Assembly (NCBI RefSeq): GCF_003641205.1
Contig: NZ_CP032762.1
Span: 3,038,001-3,102,000 of the forward strand
Source: Rhodococcus sp. P1Y
Lineage (GTDB): Bacteria > Actinomycetota > Actinomycetes > Mycobacteriales > Mycobacteriaceae
Direction: 5' to 3'
DNA length: 64,000 nucleotides
The position numbers and the translations under genes are program-made. The first letter of the stretch is position 1; each line of letters starts with the position of its first letter. The notes under the pieces are model-generated. The model was not told the DNA's origin and did no database searches. It saw only the letters and a list, made by a program, of their open reading frames with translations. This document shows positions 8,764 to 17,168 of the stretch, piece after piece.

Positions 8764-9080
8764 CCTCTGCTCCTTACCGGGCGCCGTAGCGCCGTTTCGA
8801 TTGCTGTTGTCATATTTTCAACAGATGTTCACTCGTGCGTATTCAATGTTTCCGCACTGTTGCTTGTGAATGCTTTCACGAACTAGGGGGAAGTCAAGAG
8901 ATAGCCGTGTGTCCGTGGTCAAGCTCACTCTGTTAGGCTGCCGTAAGCCTCCTGCGCTCCTTTGTACCCGTTGATTCGAGTTCACGCAGAGGTTTTCCCA
9001 GCATGGACGATGCCGGTAGGCCTGCCGAGGTGTGTGGCCAGTGCTCTCAGGGTCAGCGAATTCCGCCTGGACAGGCAGTA
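8764..9080. other. Long upstream region of whiB1, no gene seen
   Basis: About 317 bases separate whiB1 from the lipid kinase gene; both are on the minus strand. Apart from the CRP-type site I see no RNA gene or supported ORF. An 88-codon open frame on the minus strand has no recognisable domain. The region is locally A+T-richer near 8815-8880, as expected for a regulated promoter. Confidence 0.6.
8865..8880. promoter_or_regulatory. CRP-type binding site upstream of whiB1
   Basis: TGTGA-N6-TCACG matches the mycobacterial CRP (Rv3676) consensus of TGTGA and TCACA half-sites spaced by six bases. It is centred about 110 bases upstream of the whiB1 start. Control of whiB1 by CRP is established in M. 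tuberculosis; conservation here is inference from the motif. Confidence 0.65.
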
Positions 9081-10037
9081 TCAAGCCTCGTTCGGGGCAA
9101 TGACTTCCAGTGCGGCGGGGGTCGAGTAGAAATCCGCTTCCGTGCGCGTTCCGAGGTAGTCCCCATCCATCTGTAGCCCGATCGGTTCGGAGCTGGTGAT
9201 GCGGACGTGCGGAACATCGTCCACCCGAAACAGCTTGCGCGACTTAGGTTCGGACGCTGGGGACAGCAACTGCCGCGACACGTTCAACGTCGTCAGCACT
9301 CGCGTTGTCCTCATGGCGAACAGGCCGAGCCCCGTATCGAAGGATGTGCCTGGATTGGTGTGCACGGGACGTTCGTCCAAGTAGGTCCACGGACTCGAGT
9401 TGGAAACGAAAGCGTAATGAACTCCCGTTATCGAATCGTGATCGTCGACGTGCACGGTGAGAGCCGGATCGCGACGCTTGTTGCGGAAGAAGGCGTGGAT
9501 TGCCGCGCGGACGTATCGGGTCGGCGACACCGGCCGCCCGTCCTTACGGCTTGCGTCGATTGCCTGGCACACTTCTGCGTCCAGACCCAGTCCCGCGTTG
9601 AATGTGAACCACCGGTTGTCGCAGTGTCCCAGTCCGATCGTCCGTCGCGATCGGGCGGCGAGGAGATCGATCAACTGGTTGGTGGCGGCTACCGGGTCGG
9701 CATGGATCCCCAACGACCGGGCGAACACGTTCGCGCTGCCGCCGGGCACCACGGCGAGCGCAGGAATGGCACCGATGGTGACTGCGCTCATCGACGTCGG
9801 CAGCGGAACTCCGAGTAGGCCGTTTATGACCTCGTTGACCGTTCCGTCACCGCCGTGGACGATCACGAGACCGATGCCGTCCTCGCGTGCCTGGCGGGCC
9901 AATTCCGCAGCGTGGTCTCGATGGGTCGTGTGTGCCACCGTGACGCGTACTCGACTGGACAACGCGTGGGCCAACAGGTCCCTGGCGGCCGGGGTCGTCG
10001 ACGTCGCATTCGGATTGACGATCAGCAGCGCGCGCAC
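9081..10037 (-). CDS. Diacylglycerol kinase-family lipid kinase
   Basis: This 318-residue protein has the DAGK catalytic fold. It begins with RALLIVNPNATS and carries the nucleotide-binding motif GGDGTVNEV at about residue 62. The family phosphorylates diacylglycerol, sphingosine-like or other lipid substrates; the actual substrate cannot be told from sequence. The M. tuberculosis counterpart in this position is, from memory, Rv3218. It is divergent from the small membrane protein gene at 10132. Confidence 0.85.
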   Translation of the reverse strand: MRALLIVNPNATSTTPAARDLLAHALSSRVRVTVAHTTHRDHAAELARQAREDGIGLVIVHGGDGTVNEVINGLLGVPLPTSMSAVTIGAIPALAVVPGGSANVFARSLGIHADPVAATNQLIDLLAARSRRTIGLGHCDNRWFTFNAGLGLDAEVCQAIDASRKDGRPVSPTRYVRAAIHAFFRNKRRDPALTVHVDDHDSITGVHYAFVSNSSPWTYLDERPVHTNPGTSFDTGLGLFAMRTTRVLTTLNVSRQLLSPASEPKSRKLFRVDDVPHVRITSSEPIGLQMDGDYLGTRTEADFYSTPAALEVIAPNEA

Positions 10038-10131
10038 GGGGCATGAGCCTATCGGAGTCCCTCCGCACGCACCGTTGTCGGCGGGCGACTGGTGAACCGT
10101 TGCCGGCCACCGTGTGTTCTAGGCTGACCTC

Positions 10132-10557
10132 GTGTCGACGCCCTCCCTGCCCACAGTGCCACCTTCGACCTTCAGAGCTGCAGGTGCGCTGGTCGCCCTC
10201 GAAGGTGCGACGGCCTTGGTGGCGGCGGTGGTGCTGCTGATCCGTGCAGTGGGGGGAGTGGAAGACACAGTCGCCAATGGATACGGGACAGCGGGATGGT
10301 TCGCCGTGGCGGGCGCCGTGGTCGGCGCGGCGGGCGTGGCATTGGTACTGGGCAAACGGTGGGGTCGGGCCGTTGCCCTGGTGGTGCAGCTGCTGCTCTT
10401 GCCGGTGGTGTGGTCTCTGCTCACCGACTCCCACCAGCCGTTTTACGGCGTGCTGCTGGGGTCTGTCGTCCTCGCGATCCTGGTGTTGCTGTTCAGTCCA
10501 CCCTCCTCGAGATGGATGGCGGCCGAATACGCCCACGTCGACGACGACGGGAACTGA
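10132..10557 (+). CDS. Small integral membrane protein (four predicted helices)
   Basis: This 141-residue protein has about four hydrophobic segments separated by short loops, with an Arg-rich junction (GKRWGRAV) and a charged C-terminus. No enzymatic motif is visible. A gene of this type sits in the same place in mycobacteria (Rv3217c region), so it belongs to the conserved block. The GTG start follows the divergent promoter region shared with the lipid kinase. Function unknown. Confidence 0.75.
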   Translation: MSTPSLPTVPPSTFRAAGALVALEGATALVAAVVLLIRAVGGVEDTVANGYGTAGWFAVAGAVVGAAGVALVLGKRWGRAVALVVQLLLLPVVWSLLTDSHQPFYGVLLGSVVLAILVLLFSPPSSRWMAAEYAHVDDDGN

Positions 10558-10577
10558 GAGCTAGCGGTGGCGAGAAA

Positions 10578-11261
10578 TCATGGCACTGCCTTCTCTTCGG
10601 GTCCGGTTCGTACCGAGGGATGGATGTTGTGCACCACGACCTGCCGGTAGGAATGTTCGAACCCCAGAACCGAGTACGCGGCCGGAGACATCGCAAATCG
10701 TTTGCCTTCGGATATCGGTAGTTCGAGCCATCGAGTCAGAAGGGCCCGTGAGAAGTGTCCGTGCCCGACGAGGACTACGTCTCGATCGGCGAGCGCGGGC
10801 AGCACGACCGACAGGACCAGATCGGCACGAGTGCTGATGTCGTCGATCGATTCACCGCCTGGGCACGGGTGGGTCCACACGGTCCAGTGTGCGACCGTCT
10901 CTCTGATCTCGGGCGTGGTCAGTCCCTCGTAGTCGCCGTAATCCCACTCCGACAAGGCGTCCCATTCACGATCGACCGCCAGCCCCGCCAGTGCTGCCGT
11001 CCGTAGCGCGCGGGTGCGAGGGCTACAGATGACCAGCGGCGACCGCAGTTGGAGTTCGCCGACCAGTTCGCCGGCCGACACCGCCTGCTGCTCACCCACT
11101 TCGGTGAGCGGAACGTCGGTGGCCCCGGTGTGGCGTCCCGTCGCTGCCCACTCGGTCTGTCCGTGTCGCAACAGGACTACCCTGCCCGAACTGCCGGAGG
11201 ATTGCGCGGTGTCGGACGAAGTTGTGGTCATGGGACGCAATGATGCCGTGTCGGTTGTCAC
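10578..11261 (-). CDS. Histidine phosphatase superfamily protein (acid phosphatase, Gpm2-like)
   Basis: The RHGQT motif (about residue 33) and the later GHGHFSRA segment form the two-histidine active site of the phosphoglycerate mutase-like phosphatases. The M. tuberculosis relative in this position (Rv3214, annotated gpm2) was shown to be an acid phosphatase rather than a glycolytic mutase. The N-terminus is Ser/Thr-rich; a second ATG about 10 codons in is an alternative start. It converges with the membrane protein gene and is divergent from the MFS gene. Confidence 0.85.
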   Translation of the reverse strand: MTTDTASLRPMTTTSSDTAQSSGSSGRVVLLRHGQTEWAATGRHTGATDVPLTEVGEQQAVSAGELVGELQLRSPLVICSPRTRALRTAALAGLAVDREWDALSEWDYGDYEGLTTPEIRETVAHWTVWTHPCPGGESIDDISTRADLVLSVVLPALADRDVVLVGHGHFSRALLTRWLELPISEGKRFAMSPAAYSVLGFEHSYRQVVVHNIHPSVRTGPEEKAVP

Positions 11262-11269
11262 AGCCGATC

Positions 11270-11281
11270 AGCTAGGTAGCT
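11270..11281. promoter_or_regulatory. Short palindrome in the phosphatase/MFS divergent region
   Basis: AGCTA-GG-TAGCT is a perfect 12-base palindrome lying 9 bases upstream of the phosphatase start. It may be an operator, but the arms are only 5 bp and chance occurrence is possible. Confidence 0.3.
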
Positions 11282-11501
11282 TCAGTTATTGCATTGAGTC
11301 CGGCCGCCCGTAGGGGAATACTGTGTCGAGTCGAACGGCCGCGCCGGAACATGCCCGCGCAGCCGTGTCCGCGCCTCCGACGTGAGGTATGTACTTCGAG
11401 CCGGACCGAAGAACGACGGCAGCACTCGCGCGACGGCGCGGAAAAAGAACCGATGGCGCGGGGCGCAGGCCCTGTTTGCCGTGACCAGAAGGACTTTCAC
11501 C

Positions 11502-12995
11502 ATGACAGAGCCTGGAACGTCACCATCGACGTCGCCGCCGGCCTCCGCTAAGCCGGACAAATTGGACTCGGCCGTGCTGAAAGTCGCAGGTGTCGTCGTC
11601 CTCGGCGCCATCATGTCCATTCTCGACGTCACCGTCGTCAGCGTTGCCTTGCCGACGTTCATGGAGGTATTCGACGCGACCTACGCCACGGTCGCGTGGA
11701 CCATGACGGGGTACACGCTCGCGCTCGCCACGGTCATTCCGTTGACCGGCTGGGCAGCGGATCGCTTCGGTACCAAACGTCTGTACATCACCGCACTCGT
11801 GTTGTTCGTCCTCGGTTCGGTGCTGTGCAGCTTCGCGTGGGACATCACCACGCTTATCGCTTTCCGAGTTCTGCAGGGCCTCGGCGGCGGCATGCTGATG
11901 CCCCTGGGAATGACGATCATGACCCGCGCTGCCGGCCCGGAACGAATCGGCCGCGTCATGGCGGTCCTGGGTGTGCCGATGCTGCTCGGTCCGATCAGTG
12001 GCCCGATCCTGGGTGGCTGGCTGATCGAGGCGGCCAGCTGGCACTGGATCTTCCTCATCAACGTGCCCATCGGCGCCATCGCGCTGATCGCCGCCATCGT
12101 GATCTTCCCGAAGGACGATCCGACGCCGTCGGAGTCGTTCGATTTCCTCGGCATGCTGATGCTCTCGCCAGGTCTCGCGCTGTTCCTGTTCGGCGTGTCG
12201 TCGATTCCGGAGACCGGGACGGTTTTCTCCACGCGTGTGTTGGCGTCGGCGATCCTGGGACTGGTGCTGATCGTGCTGTTCGTGTTCCACGCTCTGCGGA
12301 CCGAGCACCCCCTCATCGACCTCCGGCTCTTCGCAAACCGTGCGCTGACCATCGCGGTACTCACGACGGTGCTGTTCATGGTTGCGTTCATGGGCGCCGG
12401 GCTGCTGTTTCCGAGCTACTTTCTGCAGATCCGCGGAGAGACGACTCTTGCCGCCGGACTGCTCCTCGCGCCGCAGGGCATCGGCGCGATGCTGACGATG
12501 CCGATCGCAGGGGCTCTCGCGGACAAGATCGGGCCGGGCAAGATCGTGCTGGCAGGGATGGTCTTCATCACGGCAGGCATGGCCGTCTTCACACAGGTCG
12601 GCGCCGAGACGTCCTACGTGGTCTTGCTGGGTGCGCTGTTCGTCATGGGGATGGGCCTCGGTTCGACGATGATGCCGATCATGACCGCGGCGCTGCAAAC
12701 GCTCACCGATCACAATGTGGCACGTGGTTCGACCTTGATGAACATCGTCCAGCAGACGGCTGGATCCATCGGTACCGCGGTGATGTCGGTCGTTCTGACC
12801 AACCAGATGAAGAACGTCGCCCAGGCGTCCTCGCCTACCGAGGCGCTCGACATCTCGGCTAGTGCTTTCGGGACCACGTTCATGGTTGCGCTGGTACTCA
12901 TCGTGCTGACGTTCGTTCCTGCGTACTTCCTCCCCCGCAAGAAGATCGCACCGTCCGAGGGTGTCGACGCATCCAAACCGATTCTGCTGCACTGA
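11502..12995 (+). CDS. MFS multidrug-type exporter, DHA2 family (EmrB/QacA)
   Basis: This 497-residue protein has about 14 hydrophobic segments, the layout of the DHA2 drug:proton antiporter family. The early motif SILDVTVVSVALPTF (helix 1) is typical of EmrB/QacA transporters, as is the AADRFGTKRLY loop. AGAAGGA precedes the ATG at good spacing, so I use this start rather than an upstream frame extension. It should export hydrophobic compounds across the inner membrane; the substrate is unknown. Confidence 0.88.
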   Translation: MTEPGTSPSTSPPASAKPDKLDSAVLKVAGVVVLGAIMSILDVTVVSVALPTFMEVFDATYATVAWTMTGYTLALATVIPLTGWAADRFGTKRLYITALVLFVLGSVLCSFAWDITTLIAFRVLQGLGGGMLMPLGMTIMTRAAGPERIGRVMAVLGVPMLLGPISGPILGGWLIEAASWHWIFLINVPIGAIALIAAIVIFPKDDPTPSESFDFLGMLMLSPGLALFLFGVSSIPETGTVFSTRVLASAILGLVLIVLFVFHALRTEHPLIDLRLFANRALTIAVLTTVLFMVAFMGAGLLFPSYFLQIRGETTLAAGLLLAPQGIGAMLTMPIAGALADKIGPGKIVLAGMVFITAGMAVFTQVGAETSYVVLLGALFVMGMGLGSTMMPIMTAALQTLTDHNVARGSTLMNIVQQTAGSIGTAVMSVVLTNQMKNVAQASSPTEALDISASAFGTTFMVALVLIVLTFVPAYFLPRKKIAPSEGVDASKPILLH

Positions 12996-13007
12996 TTCCG
13001 CGTTGAC

Positions 13008-13049
13008 GCGCGTCGGGAGAGGTGCGAAGTGCTCGTCTCACCGACGCGC
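13008..13049. terminator. Hairpin after the MFS gene, possible terminator
   Basis: GCGCGTCGG (13008-13016) pairs with CCGACGCGC (13041-13049). Inside, GAGA and TCTC can add a second short stem. There is no T-tract, so termination is uncertain. Confidence 0.45.
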
Positions 13050-13103
13050 CCACCACACGCCGCTTCTCGCCCCGTGAAGTCCGAGTAGGCAAGGATCAAG
13101 GGT

Positions 13104-13904
13104 GTGACGACAGTACTAGCGGTTGCCAACCAGAAGGGCGGAGTCGCAAAGACCACCACGGTGGCATCTCTTGCGGCAGCGCTGCACGCTCAGGATCGAC
13201 GAGTTCTCGTGGTCGATCTCGATCCGCAGGGATGTCTGACGTTCTCGCTCGGACACAATCCGGACAAACTCGAATCCTCGGTTCACGACGTGCTCACCGG
13301 GGATGCGTCCGTCGCCGACGTGCTGGTCGATACCGACGAGGGTATCGCGTTGTTGCCTGCCACCATCGACTTGGCGGGCGCCGAGGCGTTGTTGTTGATG
13401 CGGGCGGGCCGGGAATTCGCGCTCAAGCGAGCTCTCGCGCCGGTCCTCGAAGATTTCGACGTCGTCATCATCGACTGCCCGCCGTCACTCGGTGTGCTGA
13501 CACTCAACGGGCTGACGGCGGCGGATTCGGTACTCGTGCCGCTCCAGTGCGAGACCCTTGCGCATCGCGGCGTCGGGCAGCTTCTGCGGACCGTGACCGA
13601 GGTGCAGCAGATCACCAACCCTGCCCTGACTCTCCTCGGCGCCCTCCCGACCCTGTTCGACGCGCGTACCACTCACAGTCGTGACGTGCTCAGCGATGTA
13701 TCCGACCGGTACGACCTACCGGTGTTGGCGCCGCCGATCCCACGCACAGTGCGCTTCGCGGAGGCATCGGCGTCGGGTGTCACCGTGTTGTCGGGTCGAA
13801 AGAACAAGGGCGCGCAGGCATATCGCGAGCTCGCGACCAACCTGCTCGACCACTGGCGTAGTGGCGATCCGGTCAAGACCTACGTTCCGGAAGCGCTGAA
13901 CTGA
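13104..13904 (+). CDS. ParA/MinD-family ATPase (orphan Soj-like)
   Basis: This 266-residue protein carries the deviant Walker A motif KGGVAKTTT at residues 11-19, Walker A' DLDPQG at about 41, and Walker B VVIIDCPPSLG near 123. It therefore belongs to the ParA partition ATPases. No parB or centromere-like repeats are adjacent, so it is an orphan ParA, like the Soj-type gene in the same place in M. tuberculosis (Rv3213c). A role in positioning or segregation is inferred from the family only. The stop codon overlaps a weak hairpin (13901-13919). Confidence 0.88.
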   Translation: MTTVLAVANQKGGVAKTTTVASLAAALHAQDRRVLVVDLDPQGCLTFSLGHNPDKLESSVHDVLTGDASVADVLVDTDEGIALLPATIDLAGAEALLLMRAGREFALKRALAPVLEDFDVVIIDCPPSLGVLTLNGLTAADSVLVPLQCETLAHRGVGQLLRTVTEVQQITNPALTLLGALPTLFDARTTHSRDVLSDVSDRYDLPVLAPPIPRTVRFAEASASGVTVLSGRKNKGAQAYRELATNLLDHWRSGDPVKTYVPEALN

Positions 13905-13932
13905 CGGTCTTCACGTCAGCGGCCCCGACCAA

Positions 13933-15177
13933 TCAGCCGGACAGGGCGATGATGTCGCTTCCACGTTGCTCCAGCACGACATCACCGACCACCGAGGTGC
14001 CGACAGGTCCTACGTAGCCGTCGCGATCGACGGCGATCGTTCTCTCGGGAGTTCCTGTCGCCAGGTCGATCACGGCGATTCCGTCCGGCACCGGGACCAG
14101 TAGCCGTCCCGCCATCAGGGTGCCCGGTCCGAGCGCGCCGGGTAGCGTCCATTGCGGCGCGAGATCGGTCAACCCGAGCGCCACAGCACTCGAACCGGTC
14201 CACCAACTGAATACGTTCGCGGCCTTCGTCACCACAGGTGACAGGGCTGGGGCGAAGTCGGTCGTCGATCCGTTCGGCAGTTCGAAGTCGGACAGTGGCT
14301 GAGCGTTGCCGTCGAATACCGCCACTCGCGCGGGGAGTCCTGAATGCTCGGGGATTGCCACTGCGACGCGATCTCCCGAGGCAACGAGGATCGATGCGCC
14401 CTCGATTGGACCGTCCGATCCGATCAACGCTGCCACGACACTCGATCCGTACTCTTCGGGTTCCCCAGCGTCCTTCGGAGCCGGGTTCAGAGTGGTCAGC
14501 CGGGCAGCGGACTCGCCAGGGCACTTCTCCAGGACAGCGAGCCGTGAACTGTTGGATGCAGAGGACAGCAGCGTGCACCCCGTCCGCGGCTGGCTGTTCG
14601 GATTGACCGGGGCGTCGACACGGCCGTACTCGAGCGTGCGCACCAGGTCCGAACGCCAGAGCTCCAGACGTGTGTCGCCGCGCGAGGTTACATACGTTCC
14701 GTCGTCCGCAAGTGTGACCGCAGGGTCGGCGTCCGAGGTTCGCTGCGCCTTGCGGGTGCCGCTCGCACCGTCGAGCTCGGTGACCTGGGAACATCCGCGG
14801 TCGTCGGTGAAGACCGCCACTACGGTGTTCCACGCACTCGTGAGCCCGCACAGGGGAACGTCTCGGCGATAGCTCCACACCGTCTCCCCGGTGAGCGGAT
14901 CGATGCCGGCGACACTTCCGCCGTCACCGGTGACCGCAGTGCTTCCGGTCACCACGGGCGTCGAGGTGGCTGGGCTGGGCTCGCGCCACAGCTCCGACAG
15001 CGTGTCGGGAACGGCCGAGGCCGTAGCGGCCTGGGGGAGTGGCGCCTGCGCGGGTTCGGATGTCGTCCCTCGTGCATCGCTGAAGAACCAGATCACCGAA
15101 AGTACGAGCGCCGCGACGACCACAAGGGTTGCCGCGGCGACGAGGTCCGACCGTCGGCGACGTTCGGGTGCAAGCAC
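13933..15177 (-). CDS. Membrane-anchored PQQ/beta-propeller-like protein (Rv3212-like)
   Basis: This 414-residue protein has one N-terminal transmembrane helix at about residues 13-32 and a large extracytoplasmic domain. Repeated segments such as GGSVAGIDPLTGETVWSY and GIAVIDLATG resemble PQQ-like beta-propeller blades. Two cysteines (in PLCGLT and DDRGCSQ) could form a disulfide. It lies 9 bases downstream of rhlE on the same strand. The M. tuberculosis gene in this position, Rv3212, has no known function, and I assign none here. Confidence 0.7.
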   Translation of the reverse strand: MLAPERRRRSDLVAAATLVVVAALVLSVIWFFSDARGTTSEPAQAPLPQAATASAVPDTLSELWREPSPATSTPVVTGSTAVTGDGGSVAGIDPLTGETVWSYRRDVPLCGLTSAWNTVVAVFTDDRGCSQVTELDGASGTRKAQRTSDADPAVTLADDGTYVTSRGDTRLELWRSDLVRTLEYGRVDAPVNPNSQPRTGCTLLSSASNSSRLAVLEKCPGESAARLTTLNPAPKDAGEPEEYGSSVVAALIGSDGPIEGASILVASGDRVAVAIPEHSGLPARVAVFDGNAQPLSDFELPNGSTTDFAPALSPVVTKAANVFSWWTGSSAVALGLTDLAPQWTLPGALGPGTLMAGRLLVPVPDGIAVIDLATGTPERTIAVDRDGYVGPVGTSVVGDVVLEQRGSDIIALSG

Positions 15178-15186
15178 GAGAAAAGG

Positions 15187-16806
15187 TTACTCGGCGCTCG
15201 GCTGACCGGAGGATGCGGCCGCGGGCGAGCGACGCCGGCGGCGACGCCGAGGAGTTGCGGCAGCAGTGTCCGAGCCCGAGGCGTCCGGAGCGGGCGTTGC
15301 CGTGCGGTCGGGCGCGGCAGATGTTTCCGCGCCGCCGTCCGCCTGACCGGTTGGAGCCTCTCCTGCACGAGTGCGTCGACGTGAACGGGTTCGACGAGGC
15401 TTGGACGGCGTGTCCGAGGAGTCCGCCGGCGCATCGTCGGTGGACGTGGCTACCGAGGGTGCCGGTTCTGCGGACTTTTCGGGTGCCTTCTTCACGGAAC
15501 CGGAGACGCCGACGGGGATGTCGAGCTCGGCGAAGAGATGCGGTGAACTCGAGTAGGTCTCGATCGGTTCGGCAAGTGCGAGACCGAGAGCTTTGTCGAT
15601 CAGCTGCCAGCGAGGCATGTCGTCCCAGTCCACCAGTGTGACCGCGATGCCGGTGCGTCCAGCGCGGCCGGTACGACCGATGCGGTGCACGTAGGTCTTC
15701 TCGTCCTCGGGGCACTGGTAGTTGATGACGTGAGTGACATCGTCGATGTCGATACCTCGTGCGGCCACATCGGTGGCGACCAGTACGTCGATTCCACCGG
15801 TGCGGAACTTCTTCAGTGCTTTCTCACGCTGGATCTGACCGAGGTCACCGTGCACTGCGCCGACCGCGAATCCCCGTTCGAGCAATTCGTCGGCGACCTT
15901 CTGCGCTGTGCGCTTGGTGCGCGTGAAGATCATCGTTGCTCCGCGGCCGTTGGCTTGGAGCACCTTCGACACCAGCTCGACTTTGTCGAGCGCATGTGCG
16001 CGGTAGATGTGCTGGGCGGTGCGGTCGTGCACTGCGGAGGACTCGGCCTCTTCGGCGCGAATGTGCGTCGGCTGGGTGAGGAACGTACGCGCGAGCGTGA
16101 TGATCGGCCCCGGCATCGTCGCCGAGAACAGCATCGTCTGTCGTTTCGCGGGCACCATGCCGAGAATTCGCTCGATGTCCGGGAGGAAACCCAGATCGAG
16201 CATCTCGTCGGCCTCGTCGAGAACGAGGACGCCGATCTTGCCGAGGATCAGATGGCCCTGCTTGGCCAGGTCGAGCAGGCGACCCGGAGTACCGACGACC
16301 ACGTCGACGCCGTTCTGCAAGGCACTGATCTGGGCCTCGTACGGACGGCCCCCGTAGATCGACAGGACCTTGACCGGCGTGCCGTTCGACTTGAGGTGCT
16401 TCGAAGCGTTTGCGAGGTCGGAGCTCACCTGTACGCACAGCTCGCGAGTCGGCACGATGATCAGCGCGCGAGGTGTGCCGTCCAGCGTCGTTGTGCCGGA
16501 GTCGGTGGTGGAGATTCGATGGAGCAGGGGAACGCCGAAACCGAAGGTCTTGCCCATACCCGTGCGTGCCTGGCCAATGAGATCGTCGCCGGCAAGCGCG
16601 AGCGGAAGGGTCAGCTCCTGGATGGCGAAGGTTCGCTCGATCCCGATGTCCTTCAGGGAGCGGACGATGTCCTCGCGCACGCCCAGTTCGGCGAACGTGG
16701 GGGGCACGTGAGTGTCGTCGAGCTGTGCGGACAGCGTGGTGTCGCCGGTCTCGGGCTCTTGGTCGATAACTATTTTGCTCAGTGTTCTGGCCTTCCTCGT
16801 GTTCAC
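15187..16806 (-). CDS. rhlE: DEAD-box ATP-dependent RNA helicase
   Basis: The helicase core has Q motif PPTFAELG...FAIQELTLP, motif I ARTGMGKT, motif II DEAD, motif III SAT and motif VI HRIGRTGRAGR. The C-terminal tail of about 130 residues is rich in Ser, Thr and Pro and then in Arg, typical of RNA-binding tails. It matches RhlE of M. tuberculosis (Rv3211), linked to RNA decay and cold adaptation. The start is unclear: GTG at 16806 is the nearest usual start, but AGGAAGG lies exactly 8 bases before an in-frame CTG at 16782, followed by AGC AAA ATA. The leader upstream is long. Confidence 0.92.
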   Translation of the reverse strand: MNTRKARTLSKIVIDQEPETGDTTLSAQLDDTHVPPTFAELGVREDIVRSLKDIGIERTFAIQELTLPLALAGDDLIGQARTGMGKTFGFGVPLLHRISTTDSGTTTLDGTPRALIIVPTRELCVQVSSDLANASKHLKSNGTPVKVLSIYGGRPYEAQISALQNGVDVVVGTPGRLLDLAKQGHLILGKIGVLVLDEADEMLDLGFLPDIERILGMVPAKRQTMLFSATMPGPIITLARTFLTQPTHIRAEEAESSAVHDRTAQHIYRAHALDKVELVSKVLQANGRGATMIFTRTKRTAQKVADELLERGFAVGAVHGDLGQIQREKALKKFRTGGIDVLVATDVAARGIDIDDVTHVINYQCPEDEKTYVHRIGRTGRAGRTGIAVTLVDWDDMPRWQLIDKALGLALAEPIETYSSSPHLFAELDIPVGVSGSVKKAPEKSAEPAPSVATSTDDAPADSSDTPSKPRRTRSRRRTRAGEAPTGQADGGAETSAAPDRTATPAPDASGSDTAAATPRRRRRRRSPAAASSGQPSAE

Positions 16807-17168
16807 ACGTACGCACAAGGAAGGACACAGGCCTATTGCCGGCCGAAGTCGATGCCCTCGATCCCGGCTGTGATATCGCATCGAGCCTCAGCCGTGTCGG
16901 TGGAACGGGTGGTACTCGACAGTCGGCGAAGCAGTCGTAGCGACCCGGATCAGGTGCGCACACATTGTCAGTCGGATCACCGTTGTCGAAATGTTCGGTC
17001 CGTCTAATCGGTCCGGGCGGTGATCCGACCACCATGATAGCTCGCCGAGCGCTCAAAGCACGTATCGCTACTCGGACGCGGTGGTGTCGGCGTCCTCAGC
17101 GGCGTGAGAATTCTCGCACCCGCTTCGGCGGCGCGCGGGTGCCACGAGCGAGACTACGATCGACACCC
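16807..17168. other. Divergent intergenic region rhlE / ferritin-like gene
   Basis: This 362-base region holds the upstream regions of both divergent genes. The main visible structure is the inverted repeat at 16971-17029. I see no supported ORF or tRNA. Confidence 0.6.
16971..17029. repeat. Long inverted repeat with nested direct repeat
   Basis: GTCGGATCACCG (16971-16982) and CGGTGATCCGAC (17018-17029) are perfect 12-bp inverted copies. The 35-base spacer contains two direct copies of CGGTCCG (16996-17002 and 17009-17015). It may be an RNA hairpin in the rhlE leader or a protein-binding site. Confidence 0.7.

Noticed and set aside
8818..9084. 88-codon minus-strand ORF upstream of whiB1
   Set aside because: No similarity or motif seen, and it overlaps the CRP site and the promoter region of whiB1.
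11520..12992. Long open frame on the minus strand opposite the MFS gene (490 codons)
   Set aside because: The translation is rich in Arg, His, Asp and Gln with no domain, as expected for an antisense shadow of a membrane-protein gene.
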